Shown here piece after piece: positions 1 through 8,381 of a DNA stretch of 39,771 nucleotides (its first letter is position 1; every line of letters starts with the position of its first letter). A program made the position numbers and the translations under genes. The DNA is from Smithella sp. SCADC (GTDB taxonomy: Bacteria > Desulfobacterota > Syntrophia > Syntrophales > Smithellaceae): contig JQDQ01000132.1 of NCBI GenBank assembly GCA_000747625.2, positions 1 through 39,771 of the forward strand, given 5' to 3'. A model generated the notes under the pieces. That model was not told where the DNA came from. It ran no database searches and was given only the letters and a program-made list of their open reading frames with translations.

Positions 1-30
1 GTGGAGGCGGCGGGAGTTGAACCCGCGTCC
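1..30 (-). other. ssrA: Attachment site: 3' end of ssrA (tmRNA)
   Basis: Read on the minus strand, these bases are the T-arm and 3' acceptor strand of a bacterial tmRNA: GGACGCGGGTTC, then AACTCCCGCC, then GCCTCCAC, stopping two bases short of the usual CCA end. The next 70 bases do not look like tmRNA body, so this is only the 3' fragment that phages integrating into ssrA carry. With an integrase at the other end of the window, I read it as the att core (attP, or the gene-distal prophage end). The 30-nt match is seen directly; its role is inferred. The exact crossover point cannot be set without the host junction. Confidence 0.85.
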
Positions 31-103
31 AGCGTTGTAAACTATTGATATTGTTAAACGGCGTATGGAACTGGAACCGGGGCGGAACTGAAAGGAGAAT
101 AAG

Positions 104-433
104 ATGAATCCAGATGTTGTATGTCTTTGCGGATCGACGCGGTTCCGCAGTGAGTTTACGGAGGCCAATCGCCGCGAAACGATGGCGGGTAGGATCGTAG
201 TTGCGCCGGGAGTGTTTGCGCACTCTGGCGATCAGTTAACCGAGGATGACAAGCAGCGGCTCGACGAGCTGCATTTTCGCAAGATCGACATGGCGGACAG
301 CGTACTCGTCGTCAATCCTGGCGGATACATCGGGGACAGCACGCGCCGAGAGATCGATTATGCCCACCGCACCGGGAAGCCGGTGGCATATACATACAGC
401 GCCACAGATCGACCTATGACTGGTCGGGTCTGA
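104..433 (+). CDS. Nucleoside 2-deoxyribosyltransferase-like protein
   Basis: A 109-residue protein with a CGSTRF motif near the N terminus (residues 8-13) and a C-terminal block DSVLVVNPGGYIGDSTRREI followed by YAH. This is the signature of small phage and bacterial proteins related to nucleoside 2-deoxyribosyltransferases (Rossmann-like, DUF4406-type). Such enzymes move or cleave N-glycosidic bonds of nucleosides; here it may act in nucleotide salvage or base modification, but the substrate is unknown. The start has a good ribosome site (AAAGGAG, 8 bases upstream). It is the first gene after the attachment site. Confidence 0.72.
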   Translation: MNPDVVCLCGSTRFRSEFTEANRRETMAGRIVVAPGVFAHSGDQLTEDDKQRLDELHFRKIDMADSVLVVNPGGYIGDSTRREIDYAHRTGKPVAYTYSATDRPMTGRV

Positions 434-462
434 TCGCCCGGCTAAACTTTGGAGGGAGGAAA

Positions 463-744
463 ATGAGAACTCAGCAATGGAAATTCGATCCGACACATAA
501 CCGGATTACAGCAATCGAACCGGGCAATTGTAGAATCACTATCGCCGACAAAATTTATGGCGTCGACATGGACGACTGGGAGGCCAATGGCCGATTGATG
601 GCGATGGCTCCAAGGCTGGCCGAATTGCCCTTATTGATTCTGGAAACAGCCACAATCGAGACAAATAAACAGGTGTTGGAAGAGGCAGGGGCTATTTTGA
701 GGGAATTGGAGGGTTTAGATCAGAAGGAGGAAAAGACAAAATAA
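463..744 (+). CDS. Small phage protein, unknown function
   Basis: A 93-residue acidic protein preceded by a strong GGAGGGAGG ribosome site. The middle contains NGRLMAMAPRLAEL, a phrase common in small phage proteins of unknown function; the C terminus is helical and charged. It overlaps the next gene by one base (TAATG), which indicates translational coupling. I do not recognise a catalytic motif. Confidence 0.7.
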   Translation: MRTQQWKFDPTHNRITAIEPGNCRITIADKIYGVDMDDWEANGRLMAMAPRLAELPLLILETATIETNKQVLEEAGAILRELEGLDQKEEKTK

Positions 745-1796
745 TGAGCATAAAATTAAGAGCCTGGGACAATTTCAACGCGGAAATGTTTTACTCGGAT
801 AAGTACGATAATCTTCAGGACTTTTTTTATGATGTGAAGCGGCGCGAGAATGGGGGGAATCTGGTCTCGCTGATGCTGGCGTCGAATCAATTTGACTGCG
901 AGGGCGTCCAGATTTTCGAGGGTGATATTGTCAAATTTGTGCACGGCGGGATAAGGACCGGCATCGTCGAATGCCGCCCGGAGCATTTCTGTTATTGGCA
1001 AGTCAAAGTTCCGGGCGATCATTTCGGCCTCGGATGGGTCGTAAATTGCTGCACCGGGATCGTCGTAACCGGCAACCGATACGCAGACCGGGAATGGCTG
1101 GAAGATAAGGGACTGGCGGGATTGCTGGATGATGAGTTTGTCAATCAGGCCGCAACAAACATCGCTGAGGCTGTAGAAGAAATGGACCGGATGCTAAGCG
1201 AGAGGGCGGCAAAACACCCAGAGGATTTCTTTGCGAGTCCTAAACTGGCCACGACATCAATCGACCCAGATAAGGAAAAAACAGCAAAGGAGGCGATGGA
1301 AAAACTCAAGATTTTCTCAACCGAAGATTGGGCGCGGGATTACTCGAAAATCCACTTTGAACCGGACAAAAAAGAGGAAATCTGTGCGGATGAGCCGGGG
1401 GTGCCGATTTCGCCATTTAAGCCGGCTGACCCGGAGAAGGAGTCCGATGAATTTCTCGACAAGCAAGTGGCTGGAGGGAAGAAGATCGCCACAGTCCAAG
1501 AACCGGCCCGAATCGAATCAGATTACAGAGACGATGACGGCCGCAAAATCAAAGATGGCGACATCCTGACCTTCAAACTTTGCGGTCGGCGGTTCTCCGG
1601 GGAGGTTTTGAAAATCTTTTCGCCGGAAACGGCCAAATCTTCATGGCAGGTCTGGACGTATGATAGCCCCGGAATGAAGCTATCCCTCCGGCACATGTGC
1701 GAAGATGTGACTTGCTCCGAGGTGCGAGTTATAGGGCATATATCCACGGTCCGGCAAGGTGGGGTGGCGGTTCAGGATATTGGGATTCAGTTGTAA
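744..1796 (+). CDS. YopX-type phage protein
   Basis: A 350-residue protein. Residues 1-115 match the YopX pattern: an IKLRAWD start, then QIFEGDIVKF near residue 60, then IVVTGNRY. The C-terminal part (about 255-350) repeats the theme with DDDGRKIKDGDILTF, so it may carry two copies of the YopX-like beta fold joined by a charged helical linker (about 125-250). YopX proteins are widespread in phages and have no established function. The length is about twice that of a single-domain YopX. The one-base overlap with the preceding gene places it in the same operon. Confidence 0.7.
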   Translation: MSIKLRAWDNFNAEMFYSDKYDNLQDFFYDVKRRENGGNLVSLMLASNQFDCEGVQIFEGDIVKFVHGGIRTGIVECRPEHFCYWQVKVPGDHFGLGWVVNCCTGIVVTGNRYADREWLEDKGLAGLLDDEFVNQAATNIAEAVEEMDRMLSERAAKHPEDFFASPKLATTSIDPDKEKTAKEAMEKLKIFSTEDWARDYSKIHFEPDKKEEICADEPGVPISPFKPADPEKESDEFLDKQVAGGKKIATVQEPARIESDYRDDDGRKIKDGDILTFKLCGRRFSGEVLKIFSPETAKSSWQVWTYDSPGMKLSLRHMCEDVTCSEVRVIGHISTVRQGGVAVQDIGIQL

Positions 1797-1815
1797 ATTA
1801 TAGGGGGCGGGGTAA

Positions 1816-2586
1816 ATGGCGCGATCACGAATAGTTAGGCCTGAATTTTGGAGCGATGAGAAGATGGCGACGATCTCAAGGGATGCCCGGTTGACATACA
1901 TCGGCATGTGGAATTTGTCGGACGATTACGGGGTTGTAAAGGGCAATCCGATGTGGCTCAAGAACAACATCTATCCTTACGAAGATATCAGTCAGGAGGT
2001 TTTCCGGGGGTGGCTGAATGAGTTGATGCGCCTGAAACGCATCGTGCCGTTTGAGGTTAACTCCGAGGGGTTTTATCTCATCAGGAATTTCCTGAAGCAT
2101 CAAACGATAAACCGCCCATCTCAAACAAGAAACCCGACACCTCCGGACACACTCACGACAGACTCACTGAATGCTCATGACATACTCATCGACGAAACAG
2201 AGTATAAACAGAGTATAAACAGAGTTAAAACCGAAACAGAAACCGAAGAACGCGCGCGCGGAAAAAAAGCAAAGCCCCCCGTCAAAAAGTTCCAGCCACC
2301 GACTCAAGATGAGGTGGTCGAATATTTTGAATCTCACGGCTATTCAGCCGATGCAGCAATCAAGGCTTTTCAATACTACGACGCCGGCCAGTGGAAAGAC
2401 AGCAAGGGGAATCCGGTTCGATCCTGGAAACAGAAGATGATTGCCGTCTGGTTCAAGGATGAAAACAAAGACCGGCCTCAATCCGGATCGGTGTTCCAAA
2501 ACCTCACAGGCCGGGACCGACAGAATGCCGCCGTCATGGATGAGTTTCTACGGCGCAAAGAAAGAGAGGCTGCAAGTGGACTTTAA
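1816..2586 (+). CDS. Phage replication protein (O/DnaT-like)
   Basis: 256 residues. The N-terminal 100 residues (EFWSDEKMATISRDARLTYI and the following WNLSDDYGVV) are typical of the winged-helix domain of phage replication initiators. A low-complexity, highly charged linker follows (about 105-160). The C-terminal segment YYDAGQWKDSKGNPVRSWKQ is typical of proteins that bind origins or load helicase. It likely starts phage DNA replication together with the next gene. A GGGGGCGGGG ribosome site precedes the ATG. The family is assigned by pattern, not by search. Confidence 0.62.
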   Translation: MARSRIVRPEFWSDEKMATISRDARLTYIGMWNLSDDYGVVKGNPMWLKNNIYPYEDISQEVFRGWLNELMRLKRIVPFEVNSEGFYLIRNFLKHQTINRPSQTRNPTPPDTLTTDSLNAHDILIDETEYKQSINRVKTETETEERARGKKAKPPVKKFQPPTQDEVVEYFESHGYSADAAIKAFQYYDAGQWKDSKGNPVRSWKQKMIAVWFKDENKDRPQSGSVFQNLTGRDRQNAAVMDEFLRRKEREAASGL

Positions 2587-3085
2587 AGCGTATGGCAAGG
2601 TCATTATGGGACTCGCAGGCAATTTCAGCGCAACGATCCCCCTGGCTACTCTGGACATCTGGCTCGAAATGCTGAAGGCCGACGGGATCACATACCAGGA
2701 ATTGCAACAGGGCGCACAAAAGATCATGCGAGAGAAAAAAGATGGGTACGGCCGGATGCCGACATATGTCGAACTCATCGAATCTATCCGGGGGTCTCAG
2801 CCCAAAATCGAAGACCGGGCCTTATGTGAGGCCAACAAGATTCTGGATCACCTACGGCTACATGGCGCCGGAGTCTGGCCGGAAATGTCCGATCCGATCA
2901 CACGGCAACTGATGACGACACGCTGGCATTATTTAACATGGGCGGCCCAGTGTGTTGAGTCTGAAAATCACTGGTGGGTCAAAGAGTTTGTTGAGGCCTA
3001 CCGATCAACCAATGCGGTGAATCCGGCGCTTGAGATTCCGTGCCAGGTTCGGCCGATGCTGAAGATTATTGGGGGGGAAGGATGA
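2576..3085 (+). CDS. Probable replication accessory protein / helicase loader
   Basis: The frame is open from 2441, but the region before 2576 is the coding sequence of the preceding gene in another frame. I choose GTG 2576, which has GAGAGG six bases upstream; ATG 2606 is the alternative. The product (169 residues) has an alpha-helical N terminus (FKAYGKVIMGLAGNFSATIP) and the phrase GRMPTYVELIESI found in phage proteins encoded beside replication initiators, in the position of lambda P. The role in helicase loading is inferred from position and pattern. It overlaps its upstream partner by 11 bases. Confidence 0.55.
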   Translation: MDFKAYGKVIMGLAGNFSATIPLATLDIWLEMLKADGITYQELQQGAQKIMREKKDGYGRMPTYVELIESIRGSQPKIEDRALCEANKILDHLRLHGAGVWPEMSDPITRQLMTTRWHYLTWAAQCVESENHWWVKEFVEAYRSTNAVNPALEIPCQVRPMLKIIGGEG

Positions 3086-3273
3086 TAATCAAAGGGCGAA
3101 TCATGAGGCTGAGAGATGTCGACGGCGGCGCTAAGTTCGAGGCTGGCCCCGTATCGTTCAAGATATCAGAAGATGAGGGCAACCTGATTTTTAAAGTCAG
3201 CAAGTGGGATTTGATACACGGCGATGATCTGAGGTTTGAACTCAAGATTCTGGATGACGACGATGCCGGATGA
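3082..3273 (+). CDS. Small phage protein, unknown function
   Basis: Starts at ATG 3082, overlapping the previous stop by four bases (ATGA), after a GGGGGGAAGG ribosome site. The 63-residue product (MIIKGRIMRLRDVDGGAKFE at its start) is predicted to be mostly beta strand with an acidic tail. No motif recognised. Confidence 0.6.
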   Translation: MIIKGRIMRLRDVDGGAKFEAGPVSFKISEDEGNLIFKVSKWDLIHGDDLRFELKILDDDDAG

Positions 3274-3358
3274 TATCAAGTTCCTGATCTGGATATGCGC
3301 GGCGGCTGTAAGTCTTTGGATTGTTTCGGGATTGGGCGTCAAGTGGTGTTTGGGTTGA
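3263..3358 (+). CDS. Very short single-pass membrane peptide
   Basis: A 31-residue frame starting inside the end of the previous gene (ATG 3263, 11-base overlap). The sequence MPDDIKFLIWICAAAVSLWI continues as a single hydrophobic helix ending VKWCLG. It is one of several very short membrane peptides in this phage. Its reality rests on the hydrophobic segment and tight coupling only; no function can be given. Confidence 0.4.
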   Translation: MPDDIKFLIWICAAAVSLWIVSGLGVKWCLG

Positions 3359-3364
3359 GGTGGT

Positions 3365-3628
3365 ATGATGTGTAAGTATATGAGATCATTAGGCTATATT
3401 AATTTGATGGGTCCTCCCTTGGGGTTGTTTGACCTACGGCGAGACAAGGCCCGAGTCTCGCCTACAAAAAATGACCCAGAACCCAATGGAAAAAAGCACC
3501 CCAAACAAAGCCACGCGCCCAAGGTGCCACGATCACCATTGGGGCAATACCTATGTATAGCCCGAAACACAAAGTTTGATTTTGGGCCAATGGAGAAGTC
3601 GGGCCGAAAAATCTGGAAACGATTTTGA
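3365..3628 (+). CDS. Doubtful ORF, 87 residues
   Basis: An open frame with a GAGGTGG ribosome-site-like sequence just upstream of ATG 3365. The product is basic and of low complexity, with no recognisable motif. Its first half spans a perfect 8-bp inverted repeat (3438-3462). A competing 29-residue frame starts at ATG 3470. I am not sure that either is translated; the region may instead hold a structured or regulatory element. Confidence 0.25.
   Translation: MMCKYMRSLGYINLMGPPLGLFDLRRDKARVSPTKNDPEPNGKKHPKQSHAPKVPRSPLGQYLCIARNTKFDFGPMEKSGRKIWKRF
3438..3462. repeat. Perfect 8-bp inverted repeat
   Basis: GGCGAGAC and GTCTCGCC are separated by nine bases. No T-run follows on either strand, so it is not a classical terminator. 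It may be a protein-binding site or RNA hairpin. Confidence 0.5.
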
Positions 3629-3644
3629 CAAATTGGAGGGTATG

Positions 3645-3929
3645 ATGATCGAGTGGTTGAATGCAGAAATAGAACCAACTCTTGTTACAGCGTGGGTGTT
3701 TGGGTCTATTTTCGGCATGTGTCTCTGGGCTGCTATTCAGGCTCTTGCCGACACATGGACCATCAAAACCAAACCCCGCAAGCGCATCGACAATCAGCTT
3801 AGAACCTCATCGTCAACCGAGGGCGTCCAGTGCTTCGGATGCAAGTTCGAGGCAAGCGGCGGGCTGGAATGTTGGATGTGTGTTCACCGGCCGGGGCTGA
3901 GGGATAATTTCGAGAGAGGTGACGAATGA
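3645..3929 (+). CDS. Membrane protein with C-terminal Cys4 motif
   Basis: The frame is open from 3576, but GGAGG at 3635-3639 favours ATG 3645 (94 residues). A transmembrane helix (about residues 12-33, VTAWVFGSIFGMCLWAAI) is followed by a basic segment (KTKPRKRID) and a C-terminal CxxC-x10-CxxC pattern (CFGC, CWMC) that could bind zinc or iron. Function unknown. It overlaps the next gene by four bases. Confidence 0.55.
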   Translation: MIEWLNAEIEPTLVTAWVFGSIFGMCLWAAIQALADTWTIKTKPRKRIDNQLRTSSSTEGVQCFGCKFEASGGLECWMCVHRPGLRDNFERGDE

Positions 3930-4240
3930 CCGACGATAAAGAAATTTTCAGCTTCGATGAGATAATCGATGCCCTTGAGGGGTTGGGTCGGGAGGTTCGA
4001 AAGGTGTTGGATGCTAAAGGGTTCAACGAGGCCATCCATAAACTCGCGGAGATTTTGGAGACTGCCGATTATGATTGCACCGCCCTGAAGGTTCAGCCCA
4101 TCAACCGCCCCAGAAAACCCAAGCGAATAAAGCAGCCGCCCAGGTATCCCCGCCGATGCCGTCCGAGGCCACGGGAAACGCCGGGGGTGAATCCTTTGCA
4201 GAATCGACTTAAAATCGTCAACGGAAAGGGAGAGCAATGA
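3926..4240 (+). CDS. Phage protein, unknown function
   Basis: 104 residues. The N-terminal half is acidic and helical (FSFDEIIDALEGLGREV); the C-terminal half is proline- and arginine-rich (RPRKPKRIKQPPRYPRRCRP), possibly binding nucleic acid. Four-base ATGA overlaps at both ends place it firmly in the operon. Confidence 0.55.
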   Translation: MTDDKEIFSFDEIIDALEGLGREVRKVLDAKGFNEAIHKLAEILETADYDCTALKVQPINRPRKPKRIKQPPRYPRRCRPRPRETPGVNPLQNRLKIVNGKGEQ

Positions 4241-4599
4241 TTTATATTATACTTCCAGAGGTAAACAAGCGCGTTTTGGTGTGGGTGGAGGATGAGGAAT
4301 ATCCCTTTGTTGGGTATTGGAACGGCCGTGAATGGAACATGGAAACATCTTGCCTAGATTACGACACATACAGAAGCGGTATTTTTGGCGATGTTGTTCG
4401 ATGGATGGATTTGCCTAAAAAGCCCACAGGGGTGCTGGGTGTGGAAAATAAAAACTCCGACACCCTGCAACAAGATGAAACCGGCGATATTGTCAATCTC
4501 AAATGGGAAGCTGTGTCCGAAATTCGGCCAGACGGCATAATCATAAGCTCGGACGAAGCAGGCTGTATATGTGAGCTTGTCTTGAAAGGCGAAAAATGA
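4237..4599 (+). CDS. DUF551-like phage protein
   Basis: 120 residues. The N-terminal 65 residues (KRVLVWVEDEEYPFVGYWNG, later VVRWMDLPKKP) resemble the DUF551 domain that ends in WxPLPxPP and is common among small phage proteins. The C-terminal half has no recognisable motif. Function unknown. Four-base overlaps with both neighbours indicate translational coupling. Confidence 0.55.
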   Translation: MIYIILPEVNKRVLVWVEDEEYPFVGYWNGREWNMETSCLDYDTYRSGIFGDVVRWMDLPKKPTGVLGVENKNSDTLQQDETGDIVNLKWEAVSEIRPDGIIISSDEAGCICELVLKGEK

Positions 4600-4829
4600 A
4601 GAAACACTTCTACTACGTCGCGCTTTATGACTACTACACTAACACATGGATTGAATGTTGTGCCGCCTCAGGAATCAAGCACGATGAAACCGGCAAGCAG
4701 AAACCGCCAAGGCTGGATGTTGATGAAGTAAAAAAGAAAATCAACCATGACCGGGATTCGGTGAAGCTGTTTCATTGCGACTATCTCGGCGCGATGACAC
4801 AGGAAGAGTTTGAAAGGAGCGGCGAATGA
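4596..4829 (+). CDS. Small phage protein, unknown function
   Basis: 77 residues starting at an ATGA overlap. It begins with an aromatic-rich beta-like segment (KKHFYYVALYDYYTNTWIEC) and ends charged. No motif recognised. The ribosome site GAAAGGCG lies within the end of the preceding gene. Confidence 0.55.
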   Translation: MKKHFYYVALYDYYTNTWIECCAASGIKHDETGKQKPPRLDVDEVKKKINHDRDSVKLFHCDYLGAMTQEEFERSGE

Positions 4830-5563
4830 GTAAAACCGAAACAAACCTAGAAAACGAACTCATTCAGAAAATGGCAGATTCCGAGCTTGCCGTGTTGATC
4901 AACTCCATGAACGAGCTGAGGAAAAGCATTCAGGCCGAACCGACAGCCGCGAAAATTGCGACGATGGAAAAGCTCAAGGAGGCAATCGCTAAACATCAAG
5001 CGGCGAAGAAAGAGGAAAAGCCAGAGATTGAACCCTGCTTCAATAACCGGAACGAAGTCCTAAAGCACCTGCAAGCCCTGGGCTACAAGGTAAGCAAAAC
5101 AAAAATCTATCAGGATGAGAAAAAAGGCATCCTGCGAATGAACACCGACGGCAAGATTCCGCATTCAGCCGTCCGTGCCTATGTCGATGATCCGCGCTCC
5201 GGGTTAGGAATCGGAGTCTATGAGAGCGATGAAAAAGTAAAAGACATTACGCTCAAGATCAAGGAGAAGGAATTTGAAAAGCTCTGTGAACAGGTATCCA
5301 TGGCCCGGTTTCAGCGCGAACGGGCAGAGGGCCTGCATATCAAGATCAGCGAATATGAAGCGGAGATTGCTTCACGCGCCGCCGTATTCGAGGCGATGCT
5401 GAGACAATCGAATGAGGCCGTGGCTGATAGGATCATCATTGCCGCGGGAATCAAACAGTCGAACCGGCAATTACTTATTGACTTATTGAATGAGGCGCTT
5501 ATGGATGCTTTAGCGGCTTATGTGGCGCAAGATGAAATTATTGGGGAGGTTATGGAGGGGTGA
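4826..5563 (+). CDS. Probable small terminase subunit (Nu1-like)
   Basis: 245 residues. Residues 1-65 are predicted helical and charged. Residues about 72-115 (NNRNEVLKHLQALGYKVSKT, then KIYQDEKKGIL) read as a winged-helix DNA-binding domain of the kind seen in Nu1-type small terminases. A coiled-coil segment follows (about 140-190) and a helical C terminus. It lies two genes before the large terminase, the expected neighbourhood. The packaging role is inferred from domain style and position. Confidence 0.5.
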   Translation: MSKTETNLENELIQKMADSELAVLINSMNELRKSIQAEPTAAKIATMEKLKEAIAKHQAAKKEEKPEIEPCFNNRNEVLKHLQALGYKVSKTKIYQDEKKGILRMNTDGKIPHSAVRAYVDDPRSGLGIGVYESDEKVKDITLKIKEKEFEKLCEQVSMARFQRERAEGLHIKISEYEAEIASRAAVFEAMLRQSNEAVADRIIIAAGIKQSNRQLLIDLLNEALMDALAAYVAQDEIIGEVMEG

Positions 5564-5859
5564 TGGAAAAAAAATATTCAGACAGGCGGTTTAAAATTAT
5601 CAGCTTCGATCAGCAATTTCTTGTCGATCTGTTCAACTGGTGGAGAAACCCGCCGCATTTGCTGGCGCTTCCAATTACTGACGAATTGCCGGCCGATTGC
5701 GAGGTGGTCAGTGTTTCGGTGTCATGGGAGCGCGGATGCGTTGAGGCTATTGTCCATAGCAAGGAATTCAGGCCGGGGATACCGGGCGAAGAAATAGAGC
5801 GGCTTGCCGGATGGTTTACCGATTTAAGAACCGTTAAGATTTCAAAGCAGGAGGGATGA
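5563..5859 (+). CDS. Phage protein, unknown function
   Basis: 98 residues from ATG 5563, overlapping the previous stop (TGATG) with GGAGGG just upstream; a GTG three bases earlier is also in frame. Mixed alpha/beta composition with no motif I recognise. It sits between the probable small and large terminase genes. Confidence 0.5.
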   Translation: MEKKYSDRRFKIISFDQQFLVDLFNWWRNPPHLLALPITDELPADCEVVSVSVSWERGCVEAIVHSKEFRPGIPGEEIERLAGWFTDLRTVKISKQEG

Positions 5860-6176
5860 TGGAACCGGAAAAAATATATCTGATCAAAAAAGTAATAATG
5901 GCTCACATGGATACAGATATCGCCTTTATGAAGCTCGGAAGGGCGCTCGGTATCAATCTAAAAGATTCCGAATTCTATGACTCCATAATGGACCCGCTTA
6001 ATGATGTTATCAACGCCGTGTCTTGTGTTGTCGGTGATGGCGACTTGCGCTGGATTCACTGGTTCATAGCGAGCGGATACGGCAAGAAACCGATCGTGGC
6101 CAAGGGCCGGGAAATCCGCACGGTTGACGATCTGATATGGCTTATTGATGAATGCGGGAAGTCTCATCCCGAATGA
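5859..6176 (+). CDS. Phage protein, unknown function
   Basis: 105 residues. Two ATG codons (5856, 5859) follow GGAGGG; the second has the better spacing. The sequence (DTDIAFMKLGRALGINLKDS) is mostly helical and includes the phrase GREIRTVDDLIWLID. No known domain recognised. It is coupled to the terminase gene by a four-base overlap. Confidence 0.5.
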   Translation: MEPEKIYLIKKVIMAHMDTDIAFMKLGRALGINLKDSEFYDSIMDPLNDVINAVSCVVGDGDLRWIHWFIASGYGKKPIVAKGREIRTVDDLIWLIDECGKSHPE

Positions 6177-8167
6177 CCCTTTCAGCGCAACCGCATAACC
6201 TTCCCCTAAATCCAGCCCAATACGACTGGACGGTTCACTATGGCCGCCCGGAAACCGGGACGCTCCGCACGATCCGGCCAAGCAGAGGCGAAAAGAAACT
6301 CTGGCGCAAACGGGCGAAAATCAAGCCGTCCGAGTGGGCTGAACGGTATCGCGTCCTGCCGAATACCGCCTCACCGCCGGGCAGGTGGAGTAATGCCCGA
6401 GTTCCGTATCTGGCCGGGATCATGGATGCGGCAATGGCGCAATGTGTTGAGATGGCAACGCTCTGCTTCTCTCCTCAGGCGGCAAAGACAGAGTTCGCCC
6501 TGAACATGCTCGGATATCTGGCCGATTATGCGCCGGGGCCGACAGCTTACTTGATGCCGGATGAACTCACGGCGAAAGAGAATACCAAGGACCGGATCGA
6601 ACCGCTGTTTACTGAGTCAAGGCATCTATCCCAATATCTCACCGGGCTTGAGGCAGACAAGTCAGGAATCCGCTTAAATCTCCTGCAAATGTCGATCTAC
6701 ATGCTCTGGGCCGGGTCCGCTGCCCGCCTCGCATCGAAGCCGATTAGATATATTTTCGAGGATGAGACAGACAAATACCCGGAGCGGGCCGGGAAAAATG
6801 AGTCATCGCCGGACAAGCTGATCGAAAAACGCGCCACCACTTTCCGGGGCCGACGGAAGATATTCAAGCTCAGTACTCCGACAAGTGAAACCGGCGTGAT
6901 CTGGCAGGCGCTCCAAACCAGTCAAGCCCGGTTCGAATACTTGGTTAGATGCCCGAAATGTAAAAAGCGGCAGTTGATGACCTTCGAGAATATCCGCTGG
7001 CCGGCAGAAGAGCGGAACCCGGTTGAGATCAAGGCGCGGCACCTTGCCCGGTATCAGTGTGAACATTGCGACGCCCAATGGGACGATGACGAAAGAGATG
7101 CCGCCGTAAGGAATGGCAACTGGTATCTTGTTGAGGAAAAAGAGAAAAAAGAGCGGATGTCGCTCAAGCGGGCGATGAAGAAGCTCAAGCCGATGTCGAT
7201 CGGTTTTCATCTGCCCTCTTGGAATTCGCCCTTCGTGTCATTGTCCGAAATCGCCGCAGACTGGCTTGAAGCCGTGGCAGAAAAGCGCCTGACCGGAAGC
7301 CGGTTGAAGCTGCATGACTTCTATAATGCGAGGCGCGCCGAACCCTACATCATGCACGCCGGGTCCGATACCATCGATAGGATTTTGAAATTGAAGGACG
7401 ACAGACCCTCCGGCATCGTGCCATCCGGCGGCATCGTGGCCGGGCTGGTGGCTGGCATCGATACTCAGGATGTGGGATTTTGGTATGAGATCCGGGCCTT
7501 TTCCTACGGCCAGGAGCAGAAATCGTGGGGCATTCGCCGGGGGTATGTACTTGAATTTGAGGATCTGGAACAGGTGCTTTTCGAGAGCGAATATGCGGCG
7601 CCGGACGGGAAAAAGTACCACGTCCAGATGGCTGTCATGGACTCCCAGGGCCACCGGACGGCTGAAGTTTACAACTTCTGCGTCCAGCATCGGCACAGGA
7701 TCATCCCTTTCAAGGGCGAACAGCGTATGAATTCGCCTTTTGCCTGGTCGCCGCTTGAATACTTCCCTGGCGGCCAGAAACAGATTCCGGGCGGGCTGCG
7801 ATTACTCCGGGCAAATGTCACCCACTACAAGGATTATCTGTCAAATAAATTAGAGGTCAACCCCGCCGATCCGGGCGCGTGGCTCTATGATTCGGAACTC
7901 ACCGACGAATGGGCCAAAATGATGATATCAGAATACCGGGACGACAAAGGCTTGTGGCAGGTGAAGCTCAGCCGGGCAAATCACGGTTGGGATTGTTCAG
8001 TCTATTCCATTATTGCCGCCGATGTGCTGGGCCTGCGAATGCTCAAGCGGCCGGGAGATCAACCGCAACCGCAACAGGCGCGGCCAGCGCAACAGAGGCC
8101 AGCGCAAACTCGAAACGAAACAGGAGCCGGGCCGTCGAGGCCGGGCTGGATGAGTGGGAGGTGGTAA
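6173..8167 (+). CDS. Terminase large subunit, GpA family
   Basis: Powers DNA packaging into proheads by ATP hydrolysis and cuts the concatemer. ATG 6173 (664 residues) overlaps the previous stop; the frame is open 21 bases further. Motifs: an RPSRGEKKLWRKRAK-type N terminus, a deviant Walker A (SPQAAKTE, K105), Walker B FEDETD (about 195-200), two CxxC pairs (CPKC, CEHC) forming the zinc-binding insert typical of GpA proteins, and a C-terminal nuclease domain beginning AGIDTQDVGFW with the acidic MAVMDSQG strand. Length fits lambda gpA (641). The C-terminal 35 residues are Q/P/A-rich. Confidence 0.93.
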   Translation: MTLSAQPHNLPLNPAQYDWTVHYGRPETGTLRTIRPSRGEKKLWRKRAKIKPSEWAERYRVLPNTASPPGRWSNARVPYLAGIMDAAMAQCVEMATLCFSPQAAKTEFALNMLGYLADYAPGPTAYLMPDELTAKENTKDRIEPLFTESRHLSQYLTGLEADKSGIRLNLLQMSIYMLWAGSAARLASKPIRYIFEDETDKYPERAGKNESSPDKLIEKRATTFRGRRKIFKLSTPTSETGVIWQALQTSQARFEYLVRCPKCKKRQLMTFENIRWPAEERNPVEIKARHLARYQCEHCDAQWDDDERDAAVRNGNWYLVEEKEKKERMSLKRAMKKLKPMSIGFHLPSWNSPFVSLSEIAADWLEAVAEKRLTGSRLKLHDFYNARRAEPYIMHAGSDTIDRILKLKDDRPSGIVPSGGIVAGLVAGIDTQDVGFWYEIRAFSYGQEQKSWGIRRGYVLEFEDLEQVLFESEYAAPDGKKYHVQMAVMDSQGHRTAEVYNFCVQHRHRIIPFKGEQRMNSPFAWSPLEYFPGGQKQIPGGLRLLRANVTHYKDYLSNKLEVNPADPGAWLYDSELTDEWAKMMISEYRDDKGLWQVKLSRANHGWDCSVYSIIAADVLGLRMLKRPGDQPQPQQARPAQQRPAQTRNETGAGPSRPGWMSGRW

Positions 8168-8381
8168 ACTGACCGTCGCAAAATCACCCAAAATCCTGAA
8201 GGGCGCGGAATCCATCGCCGCTTATATCGGCTGCGGACGAAACACCTTGCCGGAACTCGTTGAAATCGGCCTACCTGCTGCTGTGATCAGCGGGACTTGG
8301 TACGCACACGCCGACAATATCGATGAATTTTTCAGGCGCAGAACCATGATGCGGGGCCAAATCCCTCAAAATGCTGAATGA
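8154..8381 (+). CDS. Small helix-turn-helix DNA-binding protein
   Basis: 75 residues from GTG 8154, overlapping the terminase end. The core (GAESIAAYIGCGRNTLPELV, then GLPAAVISGTWYAHADNIDE) matches the excisionase/MerR-like winged helix found in small phage DNA-binding proteins, including small terminases. The start is uncertain: the best ribosome site (GGGAGGTGG, 8155-8163) lies inside the frame and would suit a start near 8169, where only CTG is in frame. Confidence 0.5.
   Translation: MGGGKLTVAKSPKILKGAESIAAYIGCGRNTLPELVEIGLPAAVISGTWYAHADNIDEFFRRRTMMRGQIPQNAE

Noticed and set aside
1-30. Ordinary tRNA gene at the window start
   Set aside because: Only the T-arm and acceptor strand are present; no anticodon or D-arm follows. 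The exact GGACGCGGGTTC...CTCCCGCC sequence is typical of tmRNA.
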